Shown in pieces: positions 35,201 through 50,200 of a stretch of DNA of 64,000 nucleotides. The translations under genes were made by a program, and so were the position numbers. The notes beneath the pieces were generated by a model. It was not told where the DNA came from. It did no database searches and worked only from the letters and a program-made list of their open reading frames with translations. Positions within the stretch are counted from its first letter, which is position 1. Every line of letters begins with the position of its first letter. This stretch comes from Isoetes taiwanensis (lineage: Eukaryota > Streptophyta > Lycopodiopsida > Isoetales > Isoetaceae), in the NCBI GenBank assembly GCA_021234155.1, contig JAJEKV010000041.1, positions 8,008,917-8,072,916 of the forward strand. The letters run 5' to 3'.

Positions 35201-38200
35201 CATCTGACGGAATTGATGTCCTCCAAGAGGTTTTGTGAACCCATCAGCAACTTGATGTTTGGTAGAGCAGTAAGACAGCAAGAGATATCCATTTTGGAGC
35301 TGCTCTTTGACAAACCACAGTTTGATATCCATATGCTTGATAAGCAGATGCATCTTGTAGTCTTTGGCATGAGCAATGGCTCCACTGTTATCACAGTAAA
35401 TGGTTGCAGGTTTGAGTGGACAGCCCAAATCTTCATATAAGTGAACCAACCAGCGCATCTCTTGTACTGTTATAACCAAGGCCTTGAGTTCAGCCTCAGT
35501 AGTACTGATGCTGTTTGTCTTTTGCTTTTTAGATCCCCAACTAATAGGATTGCCTCCAAGAAAGGAAACGAATCCAGTAATGCATTTTCTTTTCTCAAGA
35601 TCTGTAGATGCAATATCAGAGTCTGAGAACAACATAAGAGTAGGATGATCAACTTTGGTATAGAGGACTCCTTCACTTTGAGTACCTTTGAGGTAATGGA
35701 GAACTCGTTTAGCTGCTTTCCAATGCGGTGCTTTAGGATGATGCATAAACCTAGTAAGGACTGCAACAGCATATACCAAATCTGGCCTAGTGTTGGTAAG
35801 ATAAAGTAAAGCCCCAACTAGCTGTCTGTAAAGAGTGGCATCAACATCCGGATGGTTGGAGTCTAGAGTTAGAGTGCAACCTACCTCAAACGGAGTGGAT
35901 GATGCTTTGCAATCTGCCATATGAAACTTCTCAAGAAGTTCAGTGGTGTACTTCTGCTGAGTGAGATGAATGCTTTGAGCACCTTGCCAAATTTCCATTC
36001 CCAAACAATAATGCATTAGGCCCAAATCTGTTACTTCAAAATTTTCTGTAAGTGCTTTCTTAGTATGAGAAACAATAGAATCTGCATCCCCTGTCATAAT
36101 CGTGTCATCAACATAGAGAAGGAGCACACTAACTTGAGAATCAGTGAACATGAAATAAAGGCTCGGGTCTGCTCTAGATCTCTTGTAACCAAGACGCAAG
36201 AGAAATGCATTGATTTTCTGATTCCAGCAGCGCGGAGCTTGTCTGAGGCCATACAGGCTCTTTTTCAATTTGCACACGTAAGTTGGATGCTCCTTATCTT
36301 TAAAGCCTGGTGGTTGAAACATGTAAAGTTCCTCTTCTAGATCTCCATTCAAAAAGGCGGATTTGAAATCCATTTGATAGAGAGGCCAGCCTTTTTGCGC
36401 TGCCAAAGCTATTACTGCTTTAAGTGTGTCTAACTTGACAACTTGACAACTGGAGCAAACACATCATGATAATCAAACCCTTCTTTTTGACTGAACCCTT
36501 TTGCAACCAGCCTTGCTTTGTGCTTAGAAAGAGTACCATCAGCATGGTACTTTGTTTTGAATACCCATTTAGCTCCAATTATATTTTTCCCTGTTGATTT
36601 AGGGACCAGCTCCCATGTACCTTGGTTATGTAACATGGATAATTCGTCTTCCATTGCTGCAACCCAGTGTGGTTCTTTCATCGCTTGAACATGATTAACA
36701 GGATCAACTTCAGCTGATAAGACCTTGGTCATAAGAGCATAGTTACAGGTAACTTTAGAGGAGCCATCTGAGTAGTCAATAGGCTGTAACTCGGCAATTC
36801 TCACAGATCTTCTAAGCAAGGGAAGATCGGGAACTATTGCCTCCTGCTGTGGTTCAGGAATGGGCAGCTCAAATGAATGTGAATCAGACTCATACCCTTC
36901 ACTATCTTCATCTGCAATGGGCTCGTGATATTCAAGGGGTTCATAGTCTGCATAAGCATCTTCACCATCTGCTCTATTTGCTGCAACAGCAGTTGGAATA
37001 TCCGGAGTACTGGAAGAGCTTGCAACACTAGGAGTAGCAGTAGCATGTGAAGGGCTTGCAACAATGGAAGGTACAACAGAAGTAGATGAAATGCCACCAT
37101 TATGAACCATATGAGAAGACCCTGCAGGTTGGCTGGCTTGAGTGTCATGGTTAATATCAAAAGTGTTGATGATGACTTTGGCATAATCAGTGTTGTTAGG
37201 ATGATAAAACTCCTTAGAGTAGACTGCATCCTCAAGAAAGTGCATGCTTCTAGAGGCAAACACACGCTTGGTAACAGGGTCAAAGCATCGCCATCCTTTC
37301 ATGTTGCTTGGATATCCAATAAAAATCACTTTTATGGCCCTGTCAGCTAACTTGCCCTGTTTTTGCAGTAATTCGCGAGGAACACTACCAAATCCTAGGC
37401 AGCCAAAAACCCTTAGGTTAGACACATCTGGCTTCGTTCCATACAGAGCCTCAAAAGGTGTCTTAAAGTTGATGGCCTGGGTGGGAGCCCTGTTACACAA
37501 ATAAGCCGCAGTTAGAACTGCCTCAGCCCAAAGTTCTGGAGGTAACTCTTTATATTTGAGCATGCTGCGAGCCAAATTCATAAGGGTTCTATTCTTTCGT
37601 TCCACTACTCCATTTTGAGAGTGAGCGTAAGGCACAATCAACTCTCTATGGATCCCTTTGGACTGAAGATAGGTCTGAAATTCATTAGAGATATACTCCT
37701 TCGCATTATCAGACCGAAGAGCTTTAATAGTAGTAGATAATTCATTTTCAATTTGCAGACTAAAGGTTTTGAAGATAGCAAGAGCTTGAGACTTGAATTT
37801 GATTGGAAAAACCCATGTATATCTACTAAAATCATCCACTATGACAAGGAAATACCTGTTACCAGCCAGTGATTCAAGAGGGAGATGACATATGTCTGTA
37901 TGCAGCAGTTCCAACGGTTGTTGGGCTCGAAACTCAGCTTGTGATGGATAAGATGCTTGTACTTGCTTTCCAAGACTACATGCAGCACATTTCAAGTCCT
38001 TGGTAGTAAGTGTAGGCATTCCTTGAACCATATTCAATTTTGAGGCTGAAACTAGAGCTGGAAGATGAATATGTCCGAATCTTGCATGCCATAATGATTC
38101 CTGTGTTCTTGGAACAGCAGCAACAGCAAGTGATGATTCACATGATACGCCTTTTTGTTGTGAAGTAGAATCCAAAATATACAAGCCTTCCTCGTTTAAA

Positions 38201-41200
38201 TGACCATTGGCTATAGGGCCCAACGTTGAAGATCAACAAAATCCAAAGGATTTTTATGAAGAATGTGAACATACCCACCCGAGAATAGCACTGAATAGTC
38301 CATCTTTCGATCAAACTCACTTACACTAAGTAAGTTCACAAGTAATCCAGGCACTAGAATGACGTCTTTAATTTTGAGAGAAAGACAATGTTTGGTAGGA
38401 ATAGATACATCACCTTTTGCAGCAGATTTAGCAATATTTCCATCGGCCATTTTTACCACTGTTTTGTCATACGAATGAAGAGTCTGGAAATCATTGAAGA
38501 GTCTGGAAATCATTCGATTGGCCTGCCAAATGCTTGGTGGCCCCGGAATCAACAAGCCAAGTTCGTGGCTGTAAATTCTCTGCAGCAACATTGAGGAACT
38601 GTAATTCTGCCTCCTTCAAATCAACATGGGAAACATGTGCATTTACTGCACTCGAAATAGTTGAATCTGCACCTTTTGGTTTGGCCTCCTTGTGTTTTAG
38701 AAATTCGGCCATATCTTTTAGAAGCTTTCTGCAATCACGCTTAACATGACCCTTTTTACCACAGTAAAAGCAACTGAAGGGTTGCTTAGATCCAGATTTG
38801 GAGCTTGATAGCCTCATGGGAAGGGGAAGAAGAAGTAGATCCAGATGCAACAACTAAAGGAGTAACAGGAGGTGAAGAAAGCCTAGTTCTAGAATAGAAA
38901 CTAGCTTCCATTTGATCATATCTTTTATGACCTTGTTCAGCATCTACAAGTTTCAGTTGAAGTTGATGGAAAGAGATAGTGATCTTATCTTGGAGCTTGT
39001 AATAATCAGAGATACTTTGATACTCACGAGGCAGACCTTTGAGAGCATACTGGATGAGAGACAAATCTGATACAGTACCACCTGCAGCAAGCAATTTTTC
39101 CTTCAATGCTTTCAATTGTTGCAGATAATCTCGCATATTAGTGCAAGTTTCCAACCTGAGATTATCCATCTGGCTTTGAATACCAAGTTGCTGACCTTCA
39201 CCTGCCTGAATGCAATTTTTATGCAAAAAATCAAATGCTGGGGTAAAAGTTGTATACCCTCGAATATCTCTCTGAAAATCTGGACAAATACATGCTTTGA
39301 GATGATTCAAAGCCATGAAATCCTTTTCCAAATCATCAGATGAAGTAGGGTTCCATTTGGGTTGAAAAACAACTCTCAAACCTCTCAAATTAAGATTGGT
39401 CTCAAAGGCATCTCGCCATGTGAAATAATTGTCGATATCTAACACAGATATCTAACACAGTATCTAACACAGGGGTGAATAAAATATTTCCAAGGATTGG
39501 CATCTGTAGCCATTTGTGGTGAAAAGAATGCAGATCCAAACAGAACAGAGCCAAGAAGGAGGCACGGATTGAGGGAGAAAGGATTATCAAAGAAGTGTCA
39601 TCGGATGTTCTTCACGGAGTTTTGACCAAACGTCAAAAAAAGGAGAGAATCCGGCAAGCTAAAAATATTTTAGGTGACGTGGATGACATCCAGCCCTAAA
39701 TTTGCCCTAAAAGTTGACGAAAATTTATTTCAGCCAACGATTTCAACCAACGATTCAAATTCTGATTTGAATCGATTCGAATTCCTCCTGATCAGACCCA
39801 AAAAATTCTGATCCCACCTGCTAGGATTCGGCACTCAATTCCTCCTTGCATTAAGCTCTGATACCATGAAGATATGACTGAATATGAATAGGATGAAGAC
39901 TCTGCAAGGATAGAATGAGATAGACGATCTAGCTAGTCTAGTGAGTGAACTCTGAATGAAAAACAATGAAGCGTGACTATGGCTTTATAGGAGAGCCATG
40001 TCAGCAACACCTAGGTGGCATGCCTAGTCATCTATGAATAGTGACACGTGACATGTGTCTTGCTAACAGGAGCCACGTCATCATGTACATACGTGGCTAT
40101 AGCCAATTATTCCTACATATGTCTTTTACCAGTTTTGCTTAATAATATAGTGCGCCTTCCATCTCTCCATGTCCATGGTATCAGAGCAGGTTCATAGAGA
40201 GGGAACGGGAGAGAAGTTTGCCATGCCCTAATTATTTCCCTAGATTAAATTCTGCCAAGAGCGCTGGCGGATTTGCCATAGCCCTTGTTAAGGAGCTAGA
40301 TCTTGCTCAATTTGGATGAGTGTAAGCAGATTTGTTGACAATATTTTTGAAGGAAGTGTTAATTTCTCTCTTTTCAAGGAAAAGAGGAGCAATCCTTGTG
40401 AATTCGCTGCAGATCTTGATACATCTCTTGTTTGAGAAGTGTTTGCAGTAGATTCGATTGAGAAGGTTTTCACCAGATTTTTTGAAGTGATTTGTTGCAG
40501 GTTTGTCGTCAGACATTCAGGACGTATAGATCCCTGGATCCCTGGAATTTATCTTCCAACCATATTCTGGATGGAACAAATTATCAATTCTGGAAGGATT
40601 TTTTTGAAGTTTATCTTGGCTGGATCAAATTAAATGCAGTTATCAGGCCAGGCTGATGCAACAGCCAAACATGTTGATGCTGATATCGGGTGAAATCTTT
40701 AGCCCTGCAAGACATTTGATGAAGCTTAGTAACACCTCTTGGAAGGGATTGGAGGAGAAATTTTTCTTTGGTGGACAACCTGTTGAGAAGGTAGAAATTG
40801 TATCTGCATATACATATCTGGAAAGCCCCAGATTGAAAAGTGCGCCCACACTTAAGCTTTGCTAAAGGATAAGGTTCTCTTGTCCAGTTGGAGAAACTGC
40901 TTTCAAGTGCACATTCGGGATGTTTAGAAAGAACTCTTCTTATTTGGCACGTTATTACAACCTTCTGCTCTATATGGATCACAAAATTTGGGAGTTGATT
41001 TGCATGTGGATGAATGGCCTCAATTAGAGACTCTCTTATCTAGAATGATCAGAAGTAAACCCTCAATGCTGGACGAGATAATGCTCGCTGAATTTAATGC
41101 TAGACATTTAAAGCTGAAGTGGTTTTCCCAGCAGAGTCTTCTATTCATAAGCTACGTCACTTTCGGAGTAACACGAGAGGGACGTCTGAGACTCCCTTGG

Positions 41201-44200
41201 TTGGCTGGACAATCAAGGTTGTACAACTTGCTGGTTTGCAAGAACAGCTAAGATGTTTCATTCTTTAGGCTTCTTATGTATAAAATTCCTCCTTTTCAAT
41301 ATAATAGTGAGCATCTTTTGGATTGCTTGTCAATGCCCAGTAGACACTGTATTATACTAGGTGTTTGTCCTAGGAAGCATTGTATTTAAAGACGTGTGAG
41401 TATGCTGTCATGCATATAAATCCCATGTCCGTTCTGGATATTTTTTTTTGGTTGTGCACATAGGTTTTTGGCAAGAGGGGAAGTATAGGTATCCCTATTG
41501 ATGTCCTAGGTATCATGCACTTCATTCAGGGCGCTTTGTAAAAAACATGTGAATATGCTGCATGCAAATACCTCTCATGTTGGTGAACTTGTTGGGCATA
41601 TAATGTTCGAGACAATCCTGATTAGTTTGAGATGGTGATATTGCAGGTCCCTGCCATATAACATTAAAATGTTTTTCATTATTTTGATGGACAAACTTGC
41701 AAATAGGAAGTAGGATTAGGGCTGATTTGAAGCATTTGAGTAGATGATGATCATGATTTTTCTGGTAAATCTAGTTAAATTGTGGAGAAAGATTGGACAT
41801 GAGGATGATGGATTGAAGATAAAGTTGCAAGATAGATGTTTAGGTTGGAACAACAATGCTATGTCATAATGGCGATGTGTCACATAATTGCTGCTCATTG
41901 GAATTATCTGTGCTGTAACTAGAGTTATTGGACCTGAAATTCGAAACAAGACTTTATCCTTGTCTTGCCTTGGCACTCGTGCTGGCGCCTATTTTCTAGG
42001 CGCTGATCTAAATCGTCCCATGAGCTAATTCTGGATTACAACCATCCGGATTGAACCCATGGATACTCCCTCCTTGAAACCCGATTTAGCTGCTCCAGAT
42101 TTGGAAAAGGCCAATCATAGCCCTTTTACTAGGGGATTGGAGCTCAATGCAGAAACGGATGGAATTTTTTGAGATGCAAATTATTGATCTCTTCAAGAAG
42201 GCACGTAACTTTGATATGCTCCAGCAGACAGTAGCAAGCCTGATTCCACGGGTTGAGGCCCTGGAGAAGTCATAAAAACAAGAATCTAACCAGGCCAACT
42301 TGGATGAATTGGAGAATTTAAGATTGAAATTGCAGTAATACGGAAGTTGCCTTCAATTGAAGGATTAGAACAGTTTGAGTTGGAGCTCCATTTCCATCAA
42401 GAAGAAACTTCTAGATGGGTCGATATTGTCGAAAAGCCAGCAAAGGAGACAATCAATGCCACGTTAGAGGAGGAAAGGAAAACATCTTTGAGAGCACGCA
42501 ATATCAGAGTCCTTGGGCTTGACATGACCGCTGATCCCCTCAATGCTGCAATTGAGTTTGTGACCAACACTTTAGGCATCTCAGATCACAAAATTGAAGC
42601 TGCATGGAGTGTAAACAAAAGCCACCATCAAATCCTTGGCTATGGCAGCATGGAACTGTAATGGGACCTTAAGATTAGATTCAAGTGGTCTTATGGACCT
42701 TGTTGAAGATAGAGATATTGTCTTTTTGTCAGAAACACATGAAACATCAGAAACTGGTCTCCCAGATGTGTCGGGTTATGCTTGGGACTTGGTTTACAGA
42801 AGCAAGAAAAAAGGTAAACGGGGATCAGGAGGGGTAGCAGTCCTTTACAAATCAGAATTATCAGGAATCATTTCCATAGTGAAAAAGGATGAAGCAGCAA
42901 GGTTTTTGTGGGTCAAGATACGAACCTCCCCTGGAGATTGCATATATATTGCTGCCTCTACTTCCCCCCTCAAAAAAATTATGATTATGCTAATGTGGAT
43001 ACGCAAGATGGCGCCTCTCCATACATGGCTTTATTTGATGATATCACTGAATTCTCTAAGCAAGGATAAGGCAAAATCCTGCTCTTAGGTGTTTTTAATG
43101 CGAGAACGACGCCAAGTTCAATTGGTGGATTTTAAAGCTGACCCTGTTTTACTGCCATCCTGCTGAAACATATTCTATGCAAAAGTCAGCTGATGGTAAT
43201 GCGGAGATTATTAGGTATGGGCACTTCCTTTTGGAATTTGGACAGATGCACAATCTTGTCATTTACAATGGGATGCAAAGTTGGCCAGGTTCATCCAACT
43301 ATTCTTGTAATCCTCAACGCAACGGGGATGCTGATGTGGTACTTATATCCTCTTCTCCTTCTGAAGGCCTTCAGCATCATTTATTGGCACTTGAAAAATT
43401 TTGCGTGCAAAGAGAGCTCAAAGTGAACTTGGACAAAAGAAAAGTGATGATTTTTAACACGTCCCATGTTTGCATGCATCACAGCCCCTTCTTTTTCACG
43501 AGTCAACAAGTGGAAGTGGTCTCTCATTATACTTACTTGGGTGTGCAATTTAAGGGTCCCGTCTTTAGCATGAAAGATGCAGCATATGCAAGACTCACAA
43601 AAGGATATACCTCGCTTGCAATGCTAGAAAAGAAATGTTTCAAAGCAGATTTTCAGGATGTCCCAGCAAAGCTTCATTTTTTCAATACCTTAGTTAGACC
43701 AGATGCTCGATACGGAGCCTTGATGCAGGGGATGGACATGACAGGCAAAGAACGGGCTCAAATAGAAAGACTGCAGATGTAATTTCTGTCCAAAATGATT
43801 ATGAGCAAAGCCTTTGTGCCGCATTGAATCATATTAGCAGAATTTTTAGCACTCCTCTGCAACTGGACGTAGCATTCCAGTTAGTCTCCTTTCTGCATAA
43901 AGTGCAACAACTTGGGTCCTCGCAGCAGGGCCAATGCAGGCTTCCATGGATTGCTCTCAAGAATTCAAAAGATTTGGCTGAAAAGGGAGTGCAAGAATGT
44001 TGGTACGCAAAGGCATCGCAATGGGCTACCTCTTTAGGATTTGGTTTGGGAAACCTGCCTCCCTTTTAACATAACAGGGCTGCAGCCAATACTGTGGTAA
44101 AACCTAGAGCAAAAAAGGGACTTGAAAAAGATAAGAATCAGCTTATATGGCATGATCTGGGAACTTTATACATATCAAGGACATGGTTGACTCCCAGTGA

Positions 44201-47200
44201 TCCTCCCACCAAAATGCAATTTTACAAAGATCACTTCCTAGATCAGTGAAGATGGTTTCATCGAGCGACCAGGATATTTGAATATTCACCTAGCACATAA
44301 AGTGGACATGCAATTGGTCAGCTCAGGGTCTCATCTTATTAGCGTGAGATTGAAGCTGGTTGTGCTAGTAGACCCAAGGTGGAGCGCTCGAAGAGGATCT
44401 GCAGATTGTGTCACTTGAATGTAATTGAGTCTGAGGAACATTTCATCTTTACATGTCCAGTCTATTATGAAATATGGGGCAGATTCCATTGCCTGTTTGG
44501 GAACCTACCTCCCTCTCGAAACTGATCACATATCAGGACCAGAAATGTATAGCTCTCTTCCTTCACCAAATGACTGTGCATAGAAGAAATCTATTAAAGG
44601 AGCAAGCTGGGGGAAGAGTGGGATAGGAAAATGACCCTACGCAAAGGCTGATCACTCTCTTTTTCATTGGAGGTGATATGATAATAAACGGAAGTCAGAT
44701 TCTCTTCCTGGTCCATCTCATTCGATCTCAAAAGGAGTAACCATGAAAGTGTCTAGAAGAAGGAAGCGGACAGTAAAGCAAAAACATAAGCAGTCCTTCA
44801 AAAGAGAAAACAAGTCTGGCATCACTTTATATTTTGAGCCCGTGGCCAAGAAGACAAAAGTTTCTTGATTTCATTGTTTTTGTTTTTGTTTTTTCATTTT
44901 TAAGCAATATCTCTAGGTGGCTGCAAATGCGCTCCTAGCTGGACATGATTGGTGTATATCTGGTCTCATAGACCCAAGTGGTCTCTCGTAGATTTTAATA
45001 GAATCTTTCTTTCTTTTTATTGTTGCACCTGACATTCTAAACAAGACCTTATGGATATATGCAATCGGGTTATCATCTTGCAGTAAATTTTTTGAAATAT
45101 ATAGTCGATGCTTGGAAGGTTTCAACGCTTGATCAAGTTGTTAATAGCTTTTATTAGAGAATTGGCATCTAAAGAACAAGACATTCAAGGGTATTTTAGT
45201 TGCATGCCTGATAGCTACATATTCCAAGTTCATTTGTGGTGCATAAATCAGTAAACTGGAAAAAGATTGTTGATGGTAAAATATTAGTTAAAGGGATGAA
45301 GGTTTATTGTTCAGTTGTGGAGATTGCATCTTAGACATCTTCTGTTGCAGTTGCTTTAAGCTTTAAAGATGCTGTTTGCAGGCAGAAGCCCTAGTCTGCA
45401 GCTTTTGTTTCTGCCACATTGGTTCAATTGAAATGCAGATAAGCAGGATACTTGAATTAGGTATGTTGGTTCACTGTTAGCATTTAAATAATCAAAGGAT
45501 CTTCTTTTGTGGGATTCCATTTCAATCTTTTGATCACCTAGGACTGGAGGTTCAAGTGCTCTATAGTGATCGTGTTAGAATAGTAAACTAAAGTCAATAG
45601 CTCTAGATGGGTGACAAGGGTATATGTGGATAAATGGGCGTAGTTAGGACAGTTTCCCATGAGCCCAAAACCTGAAAGGAACCTTGAGGTAAGACAGAGA
45701 TGTTGAGTGTTCCCATGAAGCCGCAACCTGAATGCTTCAGGTTTCAGACCCGACTTTCAAGAAATTGATTAACATTTCTGGATGCCCAGGTATGCACCTG
45801 GTTTTGTCTTGTTCAAGGAACTGCCATTCAGATGCGTGTGCTACCAGAGATCATAGGAGGGAGGATTGCGTCCTGCCTTGATCAGCTGGACTATTGCGGG
45901 CAGGATTGCCAAGCTAGTTTGTTGTTTGCAGGTTTGCATCTCAAGGCAGGAGTACCGTTCTTTTCTGTGAGATTATCGAGGACAGGAGGGTAAATTCTTG
46001 GTCGTTTTTTTGTGAAGGACTAGAGGCTCCAATTTTGGACGTGATCAAATCTGAAGGGATCTTTTTTGGATGGGTTTCTTTTTTGGAATGGCCGTTCTTG
46101 AATCATGATGGATCCGAAGTGGAGGTCGTCTTAAGGGTCTTCAAGGTTGGAAGGCTTTCATTGACTGTTTTCTTGGAGAAAAAACAGTGATCTTTCTCTT
46201 GAGGTTTAAGCCCTTTCTGGAGTGGAGGATTGTTAGAGTGCAATCTTGGGGAAGTACATCAGTTTGCAAGTCTTCCTGGAGGGAAAGACAGTGAGTTTTT
46301 TTTCAACTTTCTCAAGATTTGCAAATGGAACTGCAAGGGGTGGACACGTGCAACAGATTGATTATGTCCTTGAATGGTCTTCAAGGGTTCAGTTTCAGAG
46401 TTTTTTGTGCAAGAATGAATTTTAAGCTTAAAGGGGAGAATCAGAAGTTAAGCTGAAAGTTTTTTTTCCTCAAAGGAGAGTGTTAGAATAAGTGAATCAA
46501 AGTCGATGGCTCTAGATAGGTGACAAGTATCACTGTATGTGTATAAATGGGCATACTCATATAAGCAGGGTGTATTTTTCGAGCAAAGTTGCTACAATTT
46601 TTATCATCCAGGAATATACTTTGGAAGAATTAGAGGAGAAAGAAAGATGCAAGAAAATTGGGGTCCGATTCTATTGAAATGGAAATTACTTATACATAGA
46701 TGCGAACATCTAATTTAACAAACTAATTTGGCTGATCTGAACATACTTTGGTCACGCGGTGACACTTGTCAACCATCAAGTTATTTAAACAGCCGTGGAC
46801 ACTTAAGTTTGTTTACTTCTAACTTTCCTCTGTAAACAAAGTGAGAATCAGCTTATCTATAGTCTTCATGCTCCCCTTTAAGCTGGTTCTCTTCTTATCA
46901 GTGTCTCATTTCATCATTTAGAGGTCGAAGCTGGCTGGGCTAAGGACAGGGCACGCAAACAAAGAATTTGTTAAATGTGCAACTTCGGGGGAGTGGAATC
47001 AGAAGAACACAAAGAACACTTTATCTTTCTGTTTGCAGCATACTATGAAATAAAAGAAAAGTACCGCTGTCTTTCCAGGGACCAATCCACTTTGAGGCAG
47101 CTCATGAACCTTCCAGATCAGAAATGCCTTGCTCAAACCAGAAATTACCAAACCAGAAATGTGATCAAACAAAAGGAGCTGATTCAGAATTAAAGCAAAC

Positions 47201-50200
47201 ACTGCTACCTTTTTGTGCTTGATCTGGCCATGTAACAGTAATAGGAAAAGGAAGCCAGAATCCGCGGGGGGCAATCAGAAAATGGTCAAAAAGGTTAAGG
47301 AGGACACCCTGAAAGAAGAAAAAGGACAATAGGCATGTACAGAGCATCACAGCGTTTTTCAGGCCCTATAAGTGGGTGCATTAAAACTTTAGGATACAGA
47401 ATCATTGATAAGCTCTATCGCCAAGTTTTAGTCTTTCTTTTTGCTAGATTTAACTAGCACTTTCAACTAGGTGAATGCTTCTAGATGCTGCAGACTTGCT
47501 GTTATATATTTGGTCTCATAGACCTATGGGGTCCCGTAGATAATGTCATAAATGCTTTTTTTTCTTCCTTCATTCAGTTATCATCTGCTATGGCCAGGTC
47601 AGCGTGCTTTCACAAAACTTGCGTTAGACATTGTAAAAAAATGACTTTCTTGCTAAGAACTCTTTCAAGAAAAACATCTTCTTTTCCCACGCTCCCGTTT
47701 GATGTTATCTCCTGTTGCAACAATTTCTGACAGGATTTGTAGTTTGGTGATAAGGCTGACAAAATATCCTCCATCAGCTCCACTAGTCCTGGATATTGGG
47801 AACTTTAACATCATTGATATGTTCTTCTGCTGGCTTCTGATTTTAAATCTGTGGGTAGGAGACAAGTGCGGGTAGACGAATAAGGAAGGTCTTCAGAAAT
47901 CATGCTGGGCCAACAATTCATGAGTCTCGGTCTAAAATTCTGCATCTGCTTCGTCCTACCTGCCTTCTTCAGAGATAAGACATATATCTGGTTTGACCAA
48001 TTGCTATTCAAAGACTGGTTTGACCGGTAGGAAAATGCCATGCCATTTAGTCCATTTGTTTGAGAAGCTGCTGTGCTCCAATGCTAATGAGCTCCATCTG
48101 TCTTCAGCAAAAATTCCAACGGTTTAGTATGTAGTATGTATGGTCTATGATATCTTGTATGTATGCTACCATAGGCACTTAGTATTAAGTGACTGCTTTA
48201 CATATGATTTAATATATTAGCCTTGCTCAAGTCTTTGTTAAAAGTGAATTTTATTTTTCTCCCAGAATTTACGTGCATCCAAACTTTTACTATTTCAGAA
48301 ACATCATTTTTAGGTGGAAAAGAAGATAGTACAGAGATGGATGGGTGCAAGTGCCTACATTCTGACAATCAACTTTCATCCATACCAACGGAACTTCTAA
48401 ATTCATTTAAGAAGGCAGGATTTAGATTGCCATATACTGACAATTTCCGACTCCCTTCAGCAGTGCCTTGCCTAGGTGGTTGTGTAGAAGAGGTATTTTG
48501 CAGGTTGAGTCTCTTTTCCATCTCTTTGGTGACATGTGAATTAAATCTTTCCAAAAAACAGACATGGAATAGTTGCAAATCTTAATATGTGGAGGCACTT
48601 CAGGTCTATAGTCTGTTTTATGCTTTCCTTGAGCCGCATCAGTAGCATAAATCATAATATCCTCAAGTAATAGATAGAATATTCTAAAGTATAGGTGTAT
48701 GTGACATGAACTGATATCCATAGTAGGATGCCATCATGGGCTGTTAGACGTGGGCCATTCGTAATGCCACCTCATCATGTTTGTATAAGTGAATATTCTT
48801 TTAAAGACCAAAGATGATACCAAAAAATGTACTAGTTTCTGGTATACAATGGGTCCCAACAAATGGATTAGATGCTGTACCTTTCAAATTTTCTTAATAG
48901 TTTCTTCTTTGTTTTTCAGCAAAGGTTGTGCAGAAGCTGCGTGGGAGTCCCATCATTGTTACCTGTGTACTGGCCCTTTCTCTCTTTGTCAGAACATAGA
49001 GGCTCTTGTTGACTTCAAGCAGTTCGCAAGTGGTTAGTTCTGCCGAAACCTAAAACGCCCTTAATGTAGAGAGTTATTGTTTTGATATGAAGCCTTATTT
49101 GTTATGCCTCTGCATGTCTACTTGGCGTAATCCTTGTACCATTTGCAAGCACCTTTGTGACAGGCCTTGCACTCCAAATATGAGAGTCCTGGGCAGGTAA
49201 TCCTTCTACCATTTGCAGCCTAGAGAGCTCCCCTAAAGCTGGACCACCAATATCCCAAATGTGGCATGCAAGAGATGTTCTTTGGCAATTCTGCTGCAAT
49301 AAGGTAGACTCATAGATAACATATTCTGGATCTGCATCTACAGTCTACAAGCCTGCTCGATTCATATGTCCAGTACCAAGATCTTTTAACTGCCCAGAGC
49401 TAACGAAATCAAATGGAATTTTCTCAGTAATGTACATCCTTCCATTCCCAAAAGAACATGTTTGTGGTCTTTATCAAAGGTAGAAACAGACAAAAGATTA
49501 GCATCAAGTTCTGGGAGATGATTAACATTGGGAACATGAAGAACCCTGCTGAAGCTCTACATTCTACAGCCCCTGTAGCTTCAGATTGACACACATTTCC
49601 ATTTCATATAGCTATCAAAACAGAATGATCTTCTTTAGGATTTGAGGGATACCTAGATGTCCCTTTGAGTGCAAGAAGCACCCTAACCCATCATATAATG
49701 TGGAGAAACAAGAGACTGATCATTGGCTGCATTGGCTAGATGTTCGTTTATAAACATAAAAGACAAAATTTCTGCACAGAAATTGCATTAGGATCCCTTA
49801 GTACTGAGGGAAAAGTCTGAGAAGTAGTAGAACTAGCAGATTCATTAGACTAAAAATTAGAATTATGCAACATCCTTTTAAAATCTGGACAGTGATTTCT
49901 ATAGTCACTTGAGATTTGTCTGTCCTTGGTCATCATCCTGCTTATGTTTTCCCTTGTTTTGCCGAGCCATGGCTAGATTGAGTTGAGTAAGATGTGTCTC
50001 TGCGACAATCCACCTCTTCTTGAGCCAATACACTCTGGATACTTCATTGTTGTTTTAGTAGAGCCAACAATATTTTTATTTTTATAACCAACGCCTCTAA
50101 ATACCAAGAGAATCAAGTCTTAATTAGAAATTATGCCTCCAGCAGTAAGTAACTTCTTTCTATGAGTCTTAAGTTTTGAACAATGGTCTTGAATGCCAGA

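Larger units (their letters stand above)
34839..40068 (-). mobile_element. nearly intact Ty1/copia element with target-site duplication
   Basis: Two 202-bp LTRs (34839-35040 and 39867-40068) differ at one base and are flanked by a 5-bp duplication GGAGC (34834-34838, 40069-40073). On the minus strand the PBS TGGTATCAGAGC (39855-39866) touches the 5' LTR and a polypurine tract gtcatcagggggga (35041-35054) touches the 3' LTR. It is young, but the coding region has short frameshifting duplications. Confidence 0.95.

Noticed and set aside
40175-40186. GGTATCAGAGC motifs as tRNA genes
   Set aside because: They are primer binding sites beside LTRs; no cloverleaf follows.
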